In this document: positions 31,465 to 42,363 of the stretch, in pieces
Layout: every line of letters starts with the position of its first letter
How positions within the stretch are numbered: the first letter of the stretch is position 1
From: Haemonchus contortus
Taxonomy: Eukaryota > Nematoda > Chromadorea > Rhabditida > Trichostrongylidae
DNA length: 64,000 nucleotides
NCBI GenBank assembly: GCA_000469685.2
Contig: LS997567.1
Location: forward strand, 19,814,891 to 19,878,890
Reading direction: 5' to 3'
The notes under the pieces: generated by a model
Seen by the model: the letters and a program-made list of their open reading frames with translations, nothing else
Told to the model about the DNA's origin: nothing
Database searches by the model: none
Translations under genes and position numbers: made by a program

Positions 31465-33909
31465 TCTTCTTCTTCTTCTTGTTCTTTAGCGCCTGTCCCG
31501 CATGTAGGCGGGGTCCGCTTTTCTGATATGTTGACGCCACTTCTCCCGATTAAACGCTTGATCGGGGTGGATGTTAACCGCTTTGAGGTCTTCGTGCAAC
31601 GTATCGAGCCGTCGCTGCTTTGGGCGCCCCCTAGGCCGCTTTCCGGACACATCTAGGTTGAGACCGATCTTAAGAACACTGCCTTCATCCGCGCGGAGAA
31701 CGTGGCCATACCAGCGGAGTCGGGCTTCGCGCATTTTATCGACAATGGGCGCTACACCGAATCGCTCCCTGATGGCGTCATTACTTATGCGGTCTAGTCG
31801 TGTTACTCCGGCTGTCCAACGCAGCATCTTGGTCTCCATCACACTGAGACGAGCTTCTACTTCTTTGGTCGTAGGCCAGCACTCGGCGCCGTAAATCGCG
31901 ACGGGCCGGATGACGGTTCTGTAGATTTTTGATTTGAGACGCTCAGGGATGTTCTTATCGCAGAGTACGCCAGTCATTGAGCGCCACTTCAACCACGCAG
32001 CATTCACCCGAGAATTCGTTTCAAAACCCAGGCTGCCGTCAGACGCAATTGCCGATACAAGGTACTTGAAGGTTGTTGTCCGTGTGAGCTCAGTGCCATT
32101 GATCTTGATAGAGTCTGGCTCGCTCGAATCAGTGGTCAAGTACTCAGTCTTTTTAACGTTTAACCTGAGCCCGAACCTAGCCAGACGGTCGGACCAGGTC
32201 TGCACCTGTGACTCGAGTTCGCTTTTGTCTTCGCTGGCGAGCATCACATCATCGGCATAAAGAAGCGTCCATGGAGCCGGCTTCTGGAGGTCTTTTGTAA
32301 TGGCATCCATGACGACAACAAAAAGTAGCGGGGATATCGCAGAGCCCTGGTGTACTCCGACGGAGATGGAAAAATCCGTCGATGTGCCCGCTGCCGTTTG
32401 CACTCGGCTCTTTGGGCTAGTGTAAAGGATGCGCACCCACTCAATAAGCTCTTCGGGAACGCCACGCTGTCGTGAGGCATACCATATAACGTCACGCGGA
32501 ACGCGGTCGAAAGCCTTTTCCAAGTCTAGAAAGGAAAGATGTACCGGTGGCGTGTATGGCATCAATGGTGCTGCAACCAGACACAAAACCACATTGATTG
32601 GTGGTCAGCTCGACGATGTCGCGGATACGACTGTCCACAATTCGCTCAAAGATTTTCATGCTGTGCGAGAGCAGGCGAAATGGACGATAGCAAGCGCAGT
32701 CTCCGGGACTGCCCTTCTTTTTCCAGATAGGGATCGTCGTGCTCTGTTGCCAGCTCTTAGGCACCTTCTTCTCTGCGACGACCTGGTGTTGAAGAAGTCC
32801 GTCAACCACCCTGCAGGATTCCAGCATTTCGATTTCCACAGGTCCGCTGCTAAGTCGTCAGGACCAGTTGCTTTGCCTGATTTCATCCTCTTCATAGCCG
32901 TAATTGTCTCCCTCACGGTTATCTTCTGGACAGGACCGTATACTGGCGGAGCGCAAGGGATGGCGGGATGAGCAAATTCGACTGTCGAGATGTTTTCGAA
33001 GTACTCTCGCCATCGTTTCAGTGTTTGCTTGCGGTCCGTCAGGAGATGACCATTCTCGTCATTTATGCCGAGGAACCTTTCTATATCCTCGGTCTGGCGA
33101 TGGCGGGTCTTTGCGAGTCGGTAAACAGACCGCTCACCGTCGCGAGACTCGAGCTTCTCGTTCAATTCGGCAAAATGAGCTGCCTTCACAGAAGCAACGA
33201 CCTTCTTCGCCTCTTTCTTCGCGATCTGATAGCGCCGCCAATTATCGGCTGTCTTTTCCGAGAGGAATGCGTGGTATTGCTTTTTCTTCTCACGTAGTTT
33301 ATCCCTGACATGATCCGTCCACAGCCATGTTTGTTTGTCAATCTTTCGTCGTCAGGGCTTGGTCATGCCGAGCTCCGACCGTGCAACCCGGGTTATCGCT
33401 TCGACAGCACTCTTCCAAGTTTCATCGACAATCGTTACCGCCGGTAATAGAATGCGGGAGACGACGGCCGATTCTTTTTCTTTTTCCTTTAGTCGCCACC
33501 ACTTGATTCTCGCTGGCCCACACCTTTCGGCGAATTTTGTTTTCGGCGGGGCGATCTTTAGCGTACAAATCAGCGGTCGATGTTGTGTAGCGACCGTTTC
33601 ATAAGGTACTGTCTTCGCGTCTGTTACGAGTCCCTGATCACGGTGCCTGACAAGGACGAAATCGATTTGTGTTCTGTTTTCACCGCTATAGAAGGTAATG
33701 AGATGAGAGTCACGCTTACGGAATTTCGTGTTTACAATGACGAGATTATGCGAATCTGCATATTCAAGAATTCGCACACCATCAGTATTACGTGATCCAT
33801 ATCCAAAACCACCATGACAGCTATAACCGTCTTTAGTAGCTCCTACATGACCATTAAGATCACCCGCGACAATTAGTGCTTCCTGTAACGGTACTTCAGC
33901 TGTGAGTAC
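31465..33909 (-). mobile_element. RTE-B LINE copy 1, 5'-truncated, with perfect 14-bp target duplication
   Basis: This minus-strand element is bounded by an exact 14-bp direct repeat. Its 3' end (low coordinates) carries an (AAG)n tail (TTCTTCTTC... on the plus strand at 31465-31482), as in the related copy at 46712-50168. Its 5' end starts inside the endonuclease domain, so about 1 kb of the element is missing. The family differs from RTE-A in sequence (FLDLEKAFDRVPRDV, and the C-terminal RGRPKQRRLDTLHEDLKAV). Confidence 0.95.
31486..33909 (-). pseudogene. RTE-B endonuclease C-terminus and reverse transcriptase
   Basis: Reading down from 33909: endonuclease blocks VAGDLNGHVGATKDGYSCHG, RTQIDFVLVRHRD (catalytic Asp) and TQHRPLICTLKI in a 189-codon frame ending in a nonsense codon at 33352 (MTKP then TGA, where copy 2 has GGA). 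Then comes the connector ESRDGERSVYRLAKTRHRQT and MKSGKATGPDDLAADLWKSK (33189-32656), followed by ICFxxGC-type fingers. The last frame, 32592-31486 (368 codons), holds FLDLEKAFDRVPRDVIWYAS, GVHQGSAISPLLFVVVMDAI, LLYADDVMLAS (the YxDD catalytic block, intact), LNVKKTEYLTT and the C-terminal RRPRGRPKQ-like region. A few frameshifts break an otherwise well-kept protein. Confidence 0.95.
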
Positions 33910-33923
33910 CGCCCAGAGCAACT
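33910..33923. repeat. 14-bp target-site duplication, right copy (RTE-B1)
   Basis: CGCCCAGAGCAACT, identical to 31451-31464. Confidence 0.95.
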
Positions 33924-35270
33924 AATCCTTACATACCTTCGTTGATGGCTAATTGTTACCAGACTGGAAGGATGGAGGGCTTCGATGGCTTTCACATCGG
34001 CATGCCATTCACTTTGTAGACCATGTACGCATTCAAAACGCTGCTGCAATTCTATTGGGTTGAGTGATGGATAATGTCCGGTTCTGACATGGATTGTCTT
34101 AGCATTCGCAAAACTTCCCAGAGAGCCACGCACAGGGCGCCCCGGCGCGCACTGCGTATGACGCCCTGCGCATCGGTTAGAAAGGACACCTGCTTTGGGC
34201 AACTTCAAGGTCCACGTATACGTCCGAGTTTGGTCGCCACTGTTCCGCTGACCTGCTGGCGTTTGAAGCGGAGTCCGTGCTCCGCCCTGGCATCGAGGTC
34301 GATTAAGATGATGCAGAAGTCTCACAACACAGTGATCGACGCGGGTATGGAAGCCCGAAGACGCTGAACGGATCCATACCATGTCTCCCTTCGTAAATTA
34401 TGCCGCTCTTGGTTTGACCTCCGTGATGTGTAGGACGTTTGGCTGACATCGTAGTATATTTGCTCTTTTTATACGTTGCATTTTTCTCAATTTACGGCGC
34501 TGGGAAGAGATAGCGTGAATATTGTGTTGGGTATGCAAGATCGTAGACGGTGCATATGCTGTCAAGTATTTTATTCGTTTCGATTGGTGTGAAGTCAAGT
34601 TGATCAGATGACGTATCGTATCTTAGGTACTGTTCTAGGAGCATGAGTAGCGTATGAGGTGCAAGGGCGAACGTCAATGTCCTGTGTGGCATAGGGACGG
34701 AAGCGAGCGCCGCGTAAGACCCACGAAACCCTCGAGTCGACTTTAATGCCGTTCCTAAGCGTGGTGAACCCCAGTGCCTAGCATGTGCGAGGAGCAAGGC
34801 ATCCGCGCCGGCGCGACACGACATTCAAAATTACACGGGTTCCTTCACAACCAACTTTAGTTAGTGCAATATTTTCCACAAATCCATACAACTGCCCTCC
34901 ACTGCTGTCGGAAAACAGCCGGTGTATTTCGACTGCTCTCGATAAACGTGGCTCCTGTTATCCAGGAACTGAGCAAGCTAGCAAAATAGATCACAGTCGG
35001 TTCGCGAGAAATCAGGAGAATACGATGAATGAGAGAGAACCACAACGCCATGTTCGCTAGTTATCCTCAAATTTTCATTGCGACATGTGGGTATGGCTGT
35101 CGCGTAGCAGAAAACTTCACTTATTAGTAGGTAGTTTTGCGAAGTTGACAAAAATCTTCATAGATGCAAGCAGCAAATGTCTTTGTAAACGACGGTGCTG
35201 TCATTCAGAGGTACCGATCTCGTATAGCTCACTAACCAAAGAGCATGGCCTTTTTCCAGGTACGGCTCAT
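33924..35270. other. Gene-free or unrecognised stretch
   Basis: Two minus-strand open frames (34382-33873, 169 codons, interrupted by the RTE boundary; 34824-34492, 110 codons) have no domain I can identify. The GC-rich character around 34100-34300 differs from the surroundings and may mark another dispersed repeat, which I cannot show within this window. Confidence 0.35.
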
Positions 35271-35274
35271 CTCG

Positions 35275-35706
35275 TGAAACTGGTGATGACAGTTAATCTG
35301 CATTGACTCGCACTCGCAGACGCCCTCGTGTATAGTTTACGTAAACTACCCACTTCTCATGCCCAATGATGAATTTGTCGAGCCAGTCGAAAGTCACATG
35401 AAACTTTGCGGATCTCCACAAGTGTTCGCAGCGCAGCCTAACTCACTTCGTGAAGAACTATTTTTCAGGCTGTATGATTTCCCACAGCTTGGAGGAAAAT
35501 CGTACATCGGAATCACTGCATGCCTGCTGCAATTTGACGGGTAATAGCACACGGATAATTTTGTAGGAGCTCATACAATTAGGATCTCTAGTCATTAAGC
35601 GTCGCCAACGTGGTTGTTCTTCAAGGCTGTAGTTGCCTTCATGGAGTTCCTGGAACCAACGACGAAATATCATTCCTTTTCCAACCTGTCCTGTCCTTCC
35701 GAGCAC
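35275..35706 (-). pseudogene. mariner-type transposase fragment
   Basis: On the minus strand, IFRRWFQELHEGNYSLEEQP (35650-35600) matches the helix-turn-helix end of mariner/SETMAR-like transposases (RRWFQKFR.GD.SLED.PR). After a damaged linker, WLDKFIIGHEKWVVYVNYTR (about 35385-35325) matches FLDRIVTGDEKWVLYDN, with the first catalytic Asp changed to His. The C-terminal half and the ends were not found. It is different from the 13-14 kb copy. Confidence 0.7.
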
Positions 35707-35832
35707 AAATGTTCAAAGGCCTCGTGTGCTCCGTGTCCTAGACTGAGCATGTGAAAATGACAGCCAAGCACAAATTTTCAAAGGCCTCGTGTGCTCCGTG
35801 TCCTAGACTGAGCTTGTGAAAATGACAGCTTT
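35703..35832. repeat. 65-bp tandem duplication
   Basis: GCACAAATGTTCAAAGGCCT (35703) repeats as GCACAAATTTTCAAAGGCCT (35768). The match runs through CTCGTGTGCTCCGTGTCCTA and GTGAAAATGACAGC, with about two to three differences. Confidence 0.95.
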
Positions 35833-36009
35833 GAACATGACGCGAAGTGCATTGTATCATCGTTTCACAGAGGTAGGGATGCTCGAGTTTAACAGTATAA
35901 AAGTTCAAGGTCTGTCATTTTGGCGGAACTGTTGGCGGTAACAGCAAAAATTTGTTCAAATAAATTTGGCATTGTTCCGAAAAAATCGGACAATGCTTAT
36001 GACTTAGTT

Positions 36010-36660
36010 TAAAGGCACGGTTCACAATAAAAGTGGTTACTGAGTTATTCTCTTAGGAATACTCAGTGGCCTCCATGGGTGGTAGAAGGGTCCCTCTCGC
36101 TCCCAAAATCGCGACGGTAGGGGCATAATGTAGCCCTGTTGCTGTCTTGAGGCGCTTTCTCGCCTCTCGATCGATATCACGTCTGACGAGTGTCGAGGCA
36201 ATACAGATTGCGAATATTCGTTCTAGGACCCACACACAATCAGGTGATCGCCGAGTGATGAGGCGATGTTTTTCTCCCATTCTTTTATCCTCTGTTATTC
36301 TACTTGCTGCCGCGATCCCTTTTTAATCCCCTACCCAAGAGACTGAAAAAGTGAGCTATTTCTGCTAAAACTACGGTTTTTTTGTTTATTTAGGCTTATA
36401 AGCGGATCAATTTTTGATTACCGTAGTTAGAAATTTGTACCAGGACCCACGCAACGCAATGACACACACTGCGTAGCTCGTCCAAATGCCCAATTCTTCT
36501 TCATTCTCCTAGTCTCATTCTCGTCCAGGTCCCTTTTTAATGATTTTTCGAAGCTTTTTTTTCACTTTGGAAACACCGATTCACGCAGTTCCTCCGCCTC
36601 CATCGCACTATTTTCTATCTTATCTTTCATTTTTCGTCATAATCTGGGTTACCCAAAATT
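36010..36660. repeat. Dispersed repeat R3, copy 1
   Basis: Aligns in the same orientation with 63550-64000. Shared words include AAAGGCAC.GTTCAC, TCGATCGAT.TCACGTC.GAC, GACGAGTGTCGAG.C.ATACAG, ATTCGTT.TAGG.CCCAC and CATTTTTCGTCATAATCTGG. No coding frame is conserved. The copy here extends past the point where the window cuts the other, ending after TACCCAAAATTATCC. Confidence 0.8.
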
Positions 36661-36835
36661 ATCCTGAACTGTGCCTTCAATAAATGCAAGGTCCATCTCT
36701 AATGCAAGGCCCGTCCCGAAGGCAGGACTGTGGCACATTGCGAAGTAATCTCAATGTACATACTTCAATGAACCTCGCCATGATTTAGCTTGATATAATT
36801 TTTTGTTCACTTCTCACGAGGTTGTTATAAAACTA

Positions 36836-36877
36836 TTAGCTGACGTTTCTGCGATGTCGCCTTCCTCAAAACATGAA
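36836..36877 (-). ncRNA. Degraded hammerhead-like motif of PLE2
   Basis: On the minus strand UUGAGGA (first C of CUGANGA changed) is followed by AGGCGACAUCGC, then AGAAACGUC, then AGCUAAU. The second core GAAACGUC is canonical and stem II GGCGA..UCGC is partly paired, but the first core and stem I are damaged. The position matches PLE1. Confidence 0.4.
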
Positions 36878-37035
36878 AAGATTAAACGATCCGATCAACG
36901 CCTCTGCAGCCCTACTGAAGTTCGAGACCGACGCACGTAATCTAAGAAAGAAGCCACTCACCGTAAGTTCGTGGATTATCGCAATCACCTATAATAGTAA
37001 CCGAGAGTGGGACCAGAATCAGCTGGGTTAGGTCT

Positions 37036-37598
37036 TCAACAAATCGCTGCAGAAAGGCCAACCCTATATAGGGTCTCCAGTTCCCGCGTAAGTGAGAGGC
37101 ATTCTCCTCTCTGGTTCATTTCTGGTTTGGTGACCTGTATCCAAAATCCCTTGAGGGATCTCCACAGTTGCGATTCCTGGGCCACGATCTTCACGGTGAC
37201 CTCAAAAACGCCTATATTATGGTTATGGATGCGGTGGGCTCCTAAGGCGGTAGACTCCCTCGGTCGGCGCATGCCATTTAGGTTCCCTTGATTTTTAAAT
37301 GGAGTGGTCTTTCCCTTTCGCCAATATACTCATAGCCACAGTCACGGCAAGTGATCCTGTAAACCACCCCAGACATAGTGCAATCCCCTTCCCTGTCAGT
37401 TGGACAGACCACACAATTTGAGGTAGTACAGAGGCGATCGTATGGTCGATTCCGAACCAGACGTTTCTTGGGAATGAGAGGTAGTACATTTATAATGGCC
37501 ACAGAATTATCCACACCCGACCTCTTAAGACATTTTCTAATGGTGACGCTGACTCTATCAGAGATGAGTCGCAGTACGAAGGGAACCCTTTCGTCCAT
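37036..37598 (-). pseudogene. PLE2 GIY-YIG endonuclease half
   Basis: DERVPFVLRLISDRVSVTIR opens the linker (37598 down), then PKKRLVRNRPYDRLC and the Cys pair CTTSNCVVC. The GIY region follows in MSGVVYRITCRDCGYEYIGE (both motif halves kept), and then LHLKIKG. After a frame break the C-terminus reads FEVTVKIVAQESQLWRSLKG and QVTKPEMNQRGECLSLTREL (37200-37070). It is clearly homologous to PLE1 but a distinct subfamily. One frameshift lies near 37278. Confidence 0.85.
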
Positions 37599-37932
37599 CC
37601 AGGCACGACCATTTCTTCGTATGACGTCAATGAAAAAGGTCTGTGAGAATTCGAAAAACTGCCGCAGCCAATCAATTGGGCAATACTGCGTGCCATTTCC
37701 AAAGATTCTTTTCGCTCATCCTCTCTGGTGAAGACCTTCGCAGCGGTACGAAACATGGTTCGGACAATTGCTTGTTTCGTCCCGAAAGCATGAGCTGAGC
37801 GACAATGGACAATTATGTTTTTATTGCTTGGCTTCCTGTACCACTTCGTAGCAATCCTTTCACCGTGTAACCTTCCTTGAACATTTAGAAAAGGGAGCCA
37901 ATTTTCGGTAGGCTCATCGCGTGTTAACTTTA
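37490..37932 (-). pseudogene. PLE2 reverse transcriptase, C-terminal part
   Basis: Resuming at the CR1 junction: LTRDEPTENWLPFLNVQGRL, then KWYRKPSNKNIIVHCRSAHA, then TKQAIVRTMFRTAAKVFTRE and SLEMARSIAQLIGCG. These are the thumb blocks that follow the YxDD motif. The catalytic palm lies 4 kb away at 41.9 kb on the other side of CR1-1. There is an internal frame change near 37760. Confidence 0.8.
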
Positions 37933-38335
37933 TTTATTTATTTATACTTATTTATTCAAAATACACACAAAGGTACGCTTCAGTAGCAAACAAGGGAACT
38001 GTACCAGTTACAAATTTAAACAGCAAAAGTCTAAAAAATGCACAGTTAGAAAACAAAAAAACCATACCCATAAATGGATGCTCTCCGGTCTATAGACTAC
38101 TAGAAGTCTTGTATGTCAACAAAGCGAGAAGGTCTAACTTCCTTAATTTCTTTTTGAACGCATCAGTATTTCGCGCCTTTTGCAGGTCTAGTGGTAACAA
38201 CTGAAGCTACCTCGCTCCACGGAAGAAAAGAGATTGAAACACGTTAGCCCTATGATTTCTGTTCAGTTTAGGGCATTGTAGAGATAAAGAAGTGGCACGA
38301 CTTCTGCTTACCTAGTACTTACCCGTAACTTGAGT

Positions 38336-40890
38336 TCACCTTTCAGCACTTTGAAACAGAATACTACGTCGTTGAATACTCTTCTGTACAATAATGTTGA
38401 AGCGATGCAACCGATTATCATAACTGGGTAATGAGCGTGGGTATGCTGGGTCGGGATAGCATTTATACATTAGTATTCTCGTGAAAGTTTGTTGCACTTC
38501 TACAATTTTCGCCTGAAGTTTTTTAGTATAAGGATTCCATATCTGTGAACCGTATTCTAGTATGGGAACAACGTATGTCTTATAGAGCCTAAACAAAATT
38601 GAAGCATCGTTAGCCCGAACATTCCTAAAAATGGCGAAAAGCGCTGCGAAGGTTTTTCGAACTACCACATTAATGTGGTGCGATAAATTCAGGTCGGAAT
38701 TGATAAGAAACCAGGTCGCGAAGCTCACATGAAGTGTTCAGTGAAATGTTGTTGACTGTGTATGGTTCGCTTATAGCTTTTCCCAAATGGAGCACAGACG
38801 TTTCCATAAAGTTTATAGGTGTTCCCCAATCAGCAGCCCACTCCATCATATTGCGAATAGATTGGGTTAGGGCCTTGTGCACTCGGTCATAGTTATCATT
38901 GCTGTAAGTGCCATATATTTTAATGTCGTCGGCATACATTTTTACTTTAAGAAGAGGGTGTGTATTGAGATATGAAGGTAGGTCGTGTGTGTACGCTACA
39001 AATAACAGAGTAGACAATACACCTCCTTGCGGAACACCGCTGGTGCAGGGATACCACTGTGAAAACTGTTGCCCACTTTGATACACATACGCCTATCTTT
39101 CAAGTAAGACTTAATCCAGTTAAGAATATAGCCTTCGATGCCTAACTGGTAAAGTTTGAAAAGAAGCTTTTCATAATCCACTCTATCAAAAGCCTTGGAT
39201 AAACCGAAGTAGACAATATCTATACCCTTTCCTTCGCTAATAGCAAGATTCCAATCAAACATGCAGTCTGCCATCAGTGTAAATGTGGAAGCACCGCTAT
39301 TGAAACCGTGCTGTTCTGCAGGTATGAGACTGTTTCTCATCGAATGTGATACAATTTTATCGCATATTTTTTCCAGGGCTTTAGCAGGTGGCGCTGTAAT
39401 ACGTATGGGTCGAAAAGAAGAGACTAGTTTTGGTTCGGTTATTTTAGGTATGGCAGTAACGATAGACTCTTTCCAGCTGGATGAGATCTCGCTATACATT
39501 AGAGCTGCATTAAGTATCATACAGATAGGTTGGCTCAACGATGAGGCGCAGTACTTGTATACGGTTTGTGGAATACCATAAGAAGGTACCGAAGTGGAGC
39601 ATTTTAATGATTTCAACATCCTACACATTTCCTGGGAAGTCACACTTTGAGTAAAGGTACCCGAGCGTTCATAGCTCATGGAAGCTACTGCAGAGTTAAC
39701 GTCTGTATTTGTGACAAAAACAGATGAAAGAAACTGCGCAAGGGCTCCAGCTTTCTGAGGATCAATTAAAAATCTTCTGCCGTTCTCATCCTGAAGTAAA
39801 GGTATGCATGTGTGTGGCTTAATCTTGTACCTGATCAATGCAAAAAGAGCTCTTCTGTGAGAGCTATCAGTGGCTCGCCTTTCTTCATAGGCCAGGAATC
39901 TACGCAAGTGATGATGATCAACCTCCTGGCAAACCCTTCTGTACTGAAAAATTAGTAAAGGGTAGTCTTGTAGCATGTCATAGAGCCGGGATTTTTGAGT
40001 TAATAAATTTTTGATATGTTTCGGATATTTCATTACTGGCACCATCATATAATTAAAGGGAACATATTTAGCTAGACCTGCATAAACGATGTGACAAAAC
40101 CTTTTGTAGATGTCGTCAACTGAATTATAGCCATCAAAAGCGCCACGCCAATTAATAGAGGAAAAATAATTTGACAACGCGGAGTAGTCGGCTTTAATAA
40201 AATCTGGCAGCAGGAGTATACTGGATGAAGGGGAAGAAATAACAATTTCAAATGCAATTGTACTGTGATCAGGCCCTGCAAAAGGTGGAATTGCCAAGAC
40301 GTTCTTAACAATAGGAGCATTTGACAGTACTATGTCTAGAGTAGACTATCCACTTGTGAGCATTTTGACATGCTGAACAAAGCCACAGCATTGAAACAAT
40401 TTCAAAAATGTGGTGGCGGTCGTATTCTTAGCTCTGTTTCTTATCCAATCAACGTCAATATCGAGGTCTCCCAGAACTATCAAGTGCTTGTTAAAACTAC
40501 AATGATCAAACAAAGCATAAATCAGACTACTGTCATCTTCTGAAGAAGAACTAGGTGGTCGATAAATAGCAAGATCCTAAACATCGCAGTGGAAGACTTA
40601 TCGAGACCACCAAGACAGAGAAGTTCAGAGTTGAGGAGGCACAAGGTGGTAACAGTAGTGAGGGTGAAGTAATTTCTAGCTATGCAACAGACTCCCCCTC
40701 CTCTCCTATCTTTACGATCAAGCCGGAATGTGATGTAGGGGCGTTTTCCAATAGGTTCAGAACTAGATACTTTCGATGATAGCCATGTCTCAGTGATAAA
40801 AACAGAGTGTGGATCGTACGTGTCTAAGAAAAATTGTAAATGGTGTATCTTGTTACTCAAGCTTCTTGAATTGAACAGAAAACATCGCAT
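38336..40890 (-). pseudogene. CR1-1 ORF2: endonuclease and reverse transcriptase
   Basis: Endonuclease: NSRSLSNKIHHLQFFLDTY and VFITETWLSSK (40880-40780, catalytic Glu kept), GGGVCCIARN, LIVLGDLDIDVDW (near 40470) and PDHSTIAFEI (near 40260). Reverse transcriptase: SSWKESIVTAIPKITEPKLV, SFRPIRITAPPAKALEKICD, IVYFGLSKAFDRVDYEKLLF (39200; F.GLSKAFD for F.D.SKAFD, so the usual first Asp is Gly), GVPQGGVLSTLLFVAYTHDL (39050) and KMYADDIKIYG (YxDD intact, 38930). The C-terminus holds LYKTYVVPILEYGSQIWNPY (38590). It is broken by one in-frame TAG near 40345 and frameshifts near 40520, 39070 and 38710. Its 433-codon core is one of the longest open frames in the window. Confidence 0.9.
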
Positions 40891-40913
40891 ACCTAGCAGT
40901 GGACTGTGACAAT

Positions 40914-41329
40914 TTAGGCGTTTCCTGAGCCCCGCGTCTTTTGGAGTTCGTCAACTCGCCTAATCTCGCCACGGTACACCACCCAAACACGGCCCTTCAG
41001 CTGCTTGTCACGATCCCTACATTCCTCTCTCAACTCGAACTCACGCTTGCGCTCCGCTGCTGTCATTCTTTTACGTATGAATATGTTTGAAAAACCCGCG
41101 GTGCGCAAGCAATGACTATTGGGTAGGGCGCTATCGCTTGAGGCATTTTGGTCACCAACGCATTGATGTACTTCGCCATAATCGGGTCCTTGAGTTGTTC
41201 GTTTCTTTCCATCATGGCGTTCAATATCTCGGCCATAGTCATATTTGAGACCTCTACATCAGTTGTACAGTGGGCCTGGACATTTTTAGCATTAGCGGTT
41301 TGATGAGTGCGCGACTTGTTCTGTAACAT
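40914..41329 (-). pseudogene. CR1-1 ORF1 remnant
   Basis: Two overlapping frames: MLQNKSRTHQTANAKNVQAH (41329 down) and ERKREFELREECRDRDKQLK through RVWVVYRGEIRRVDELQKTR (41060-40917), ending 23 bp before ORF2. The basic, charged C-terminus resembles the nucleic-acid-binding end of LINE ORF1 proteins, but no zinc knuckle is visible. The frameshift is at about 41080. Confidence 0.55.
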
Positions 41330-41435
41330 GACAGTTTTTTTATCTCAACCAACGTATCGATAATTGAAATTAGCTCTCCGATATAAACTTCACACAGGCG
41401 TCGTTCAATCGATGAACTCCAGACGAACAGCGATA

Positions 41436-41722
41436 TATATATAAGTATATATATATATATATATATCATAAAATTATAATATTATATTATTATATTATAA
41501 TATTATAATATTATAATATTATAATATTATAATATTATAATATTATAATATTATAATATTATAATATAATATTATAATATTATAATATTATATTATAATA
41601 TTATATTATATATGATATTATAATATAATATTATATAATATATATAATATTATAATATAATATTATATAATATATATAATATTATATTATAATATTATAT
41701 ATAATATATATATATAATATAT
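41436..41722. repeat. AT-only microsatellite, ATAATATT-type units
   Basis: About 290 bp consist only of A and T. A TATATA run is followed by many tandem ATAATATT units, then ATATAATATT mixtures. It lies in the 5' part of CR1-1, upstream of ORF1. Confidence 0.95.
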
Positions 41723-41865
41723 AGTCGTCGAGCCGTTGAAGAATAAATGATAGAAATATCCCGCTGTGTGCAAGTATACAGAAGTAGGCAGTAAAATATC
41801 GGATATATGAAGCCTGTCGGAAGAGCAATGAAACAGCCGACCACTCGAAGTACTGTCGACTATGC

Positions 41866-42337
41866 GAATTTATATGCTCTGCACGTGTGTTGAGTAGGTC
41901 AAAACACGCATCTATCTGTTCCTGCGTTGAACATACTATGAAGCAGTCATCTGTATACCTACAATAGAGTAAGGGGAGTTGTTCCAATACAGGCGCTTTT
42001 TCCTTGGCCATAAAAGCTATTGCCAGAATAGGCGCCAATCGTTGCCCCATGGTTAAGCCTCTAGTCTGAATAGTCAGTCAAAATACCTTCTCGACCGTCT
42101 AAAAATGTTGCAATTGAGGCATCCTTTAGAAGTGTAATCAGTTGAGATATAGAGAACCCTGTTGTTGTTGCCGTTGTGGTGCTGATTAAGGACCTCGAGT
42201 ACGCTTCCATAGCAGACCCGTTGCTGAGGTTCGTGTAGAGGGCTTCTATATCAAAAGATTCCATAGCGCATGAATCCCTTAGGTGAAGTGCACATAGGCG
42301 ATCTAGGAATTTTGGGGTGTTTGTTAGGTGGGATGGT
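41866..42337 (-). pseudogene. PLE2 reverse transcriptase, N-terminal and palm part
   Basis: From 42337: IPSHLTNTPKFLDRLCALHL, SFDIEALYTNLSNGSAMEAY (motif A, 42260-42200), SISQLITLLKDAS, then after a frameshift at 42060 MGQRLAPILAIAFMAKEK (motif B), YCRYTDDCFIVCSTQEQIDA (motif C, YxDD intact, about 41965) and LLNTRAEHI, where CR1-1 interrupts. It joins 37932 and below in the original element. Confidence 0.85.
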
Positions 42338-42363
42338 ATTTATTCATTTATTTATTCCATACA

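Larger units (their letters stand above)
37933..41865 (-). mobile_element. CR1-clade LINE copy 1, inserted in PLE2
   Basis: A minus-strand element with an ORF1 tail (41329-40914), endonuclease and reverse transcriptase (40890-38336), a 3' UTR, and a 3' end made of AATAAATA-type short repeats (plus strand TTTATTTATTTATAC, 37928-37965) instead of poly(A). That is the hallmark of CR1 LINEs. The 5' region reaches 41865 and has been expanded by an AT-rich microsatellite (41436-41722). The 4-5-bp overlap (TAAA) at the junction is too short and too similar to the tail to call a target duplication. Confidence 0.85.
36836..42337 (-). mobile_element. Penelope-like element PLE2, interrupted by two CR1 insertions
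   Basis: The 3' part (36836-37932) and the reverse transcriptase part (41866-42337) belong to one minus-strand element. At the CR1 junctions the reading ..LLNTRAEHI stops at about 41870 and LTRDEPTENWLPFLN resumes at about 37925. The equivalent PLE1 region reads LLNTQAENIRFTREKPIDTWLPFLN without a gap. The right-hand edge at 42337 is the tail of a second CR1. No 5' part of PLE2 was found beyond that CR1 (45.99 kb on), so either it was 5'-truncated or the flank was rearranged. Confidence 0.85.

Noticed and set aside
32429..33308. Plus-strand open frames up to 180 codons
   Set aside because: They are shadows of the minus-strand RTE-B reverse transcriptase.
33873..34824. Minus-strand open frames of 169 and 110 codons
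   Set aside because: The first runs into the RTE-B target duplication and part of the element edge. Neither shows a domain, so I did not call them genes.
41436..41722. CRISPR-like periodicity
   Set aside because: The array is a pure AT microsatellite without unique spacers, in a eukaryotic retrotransposon context.
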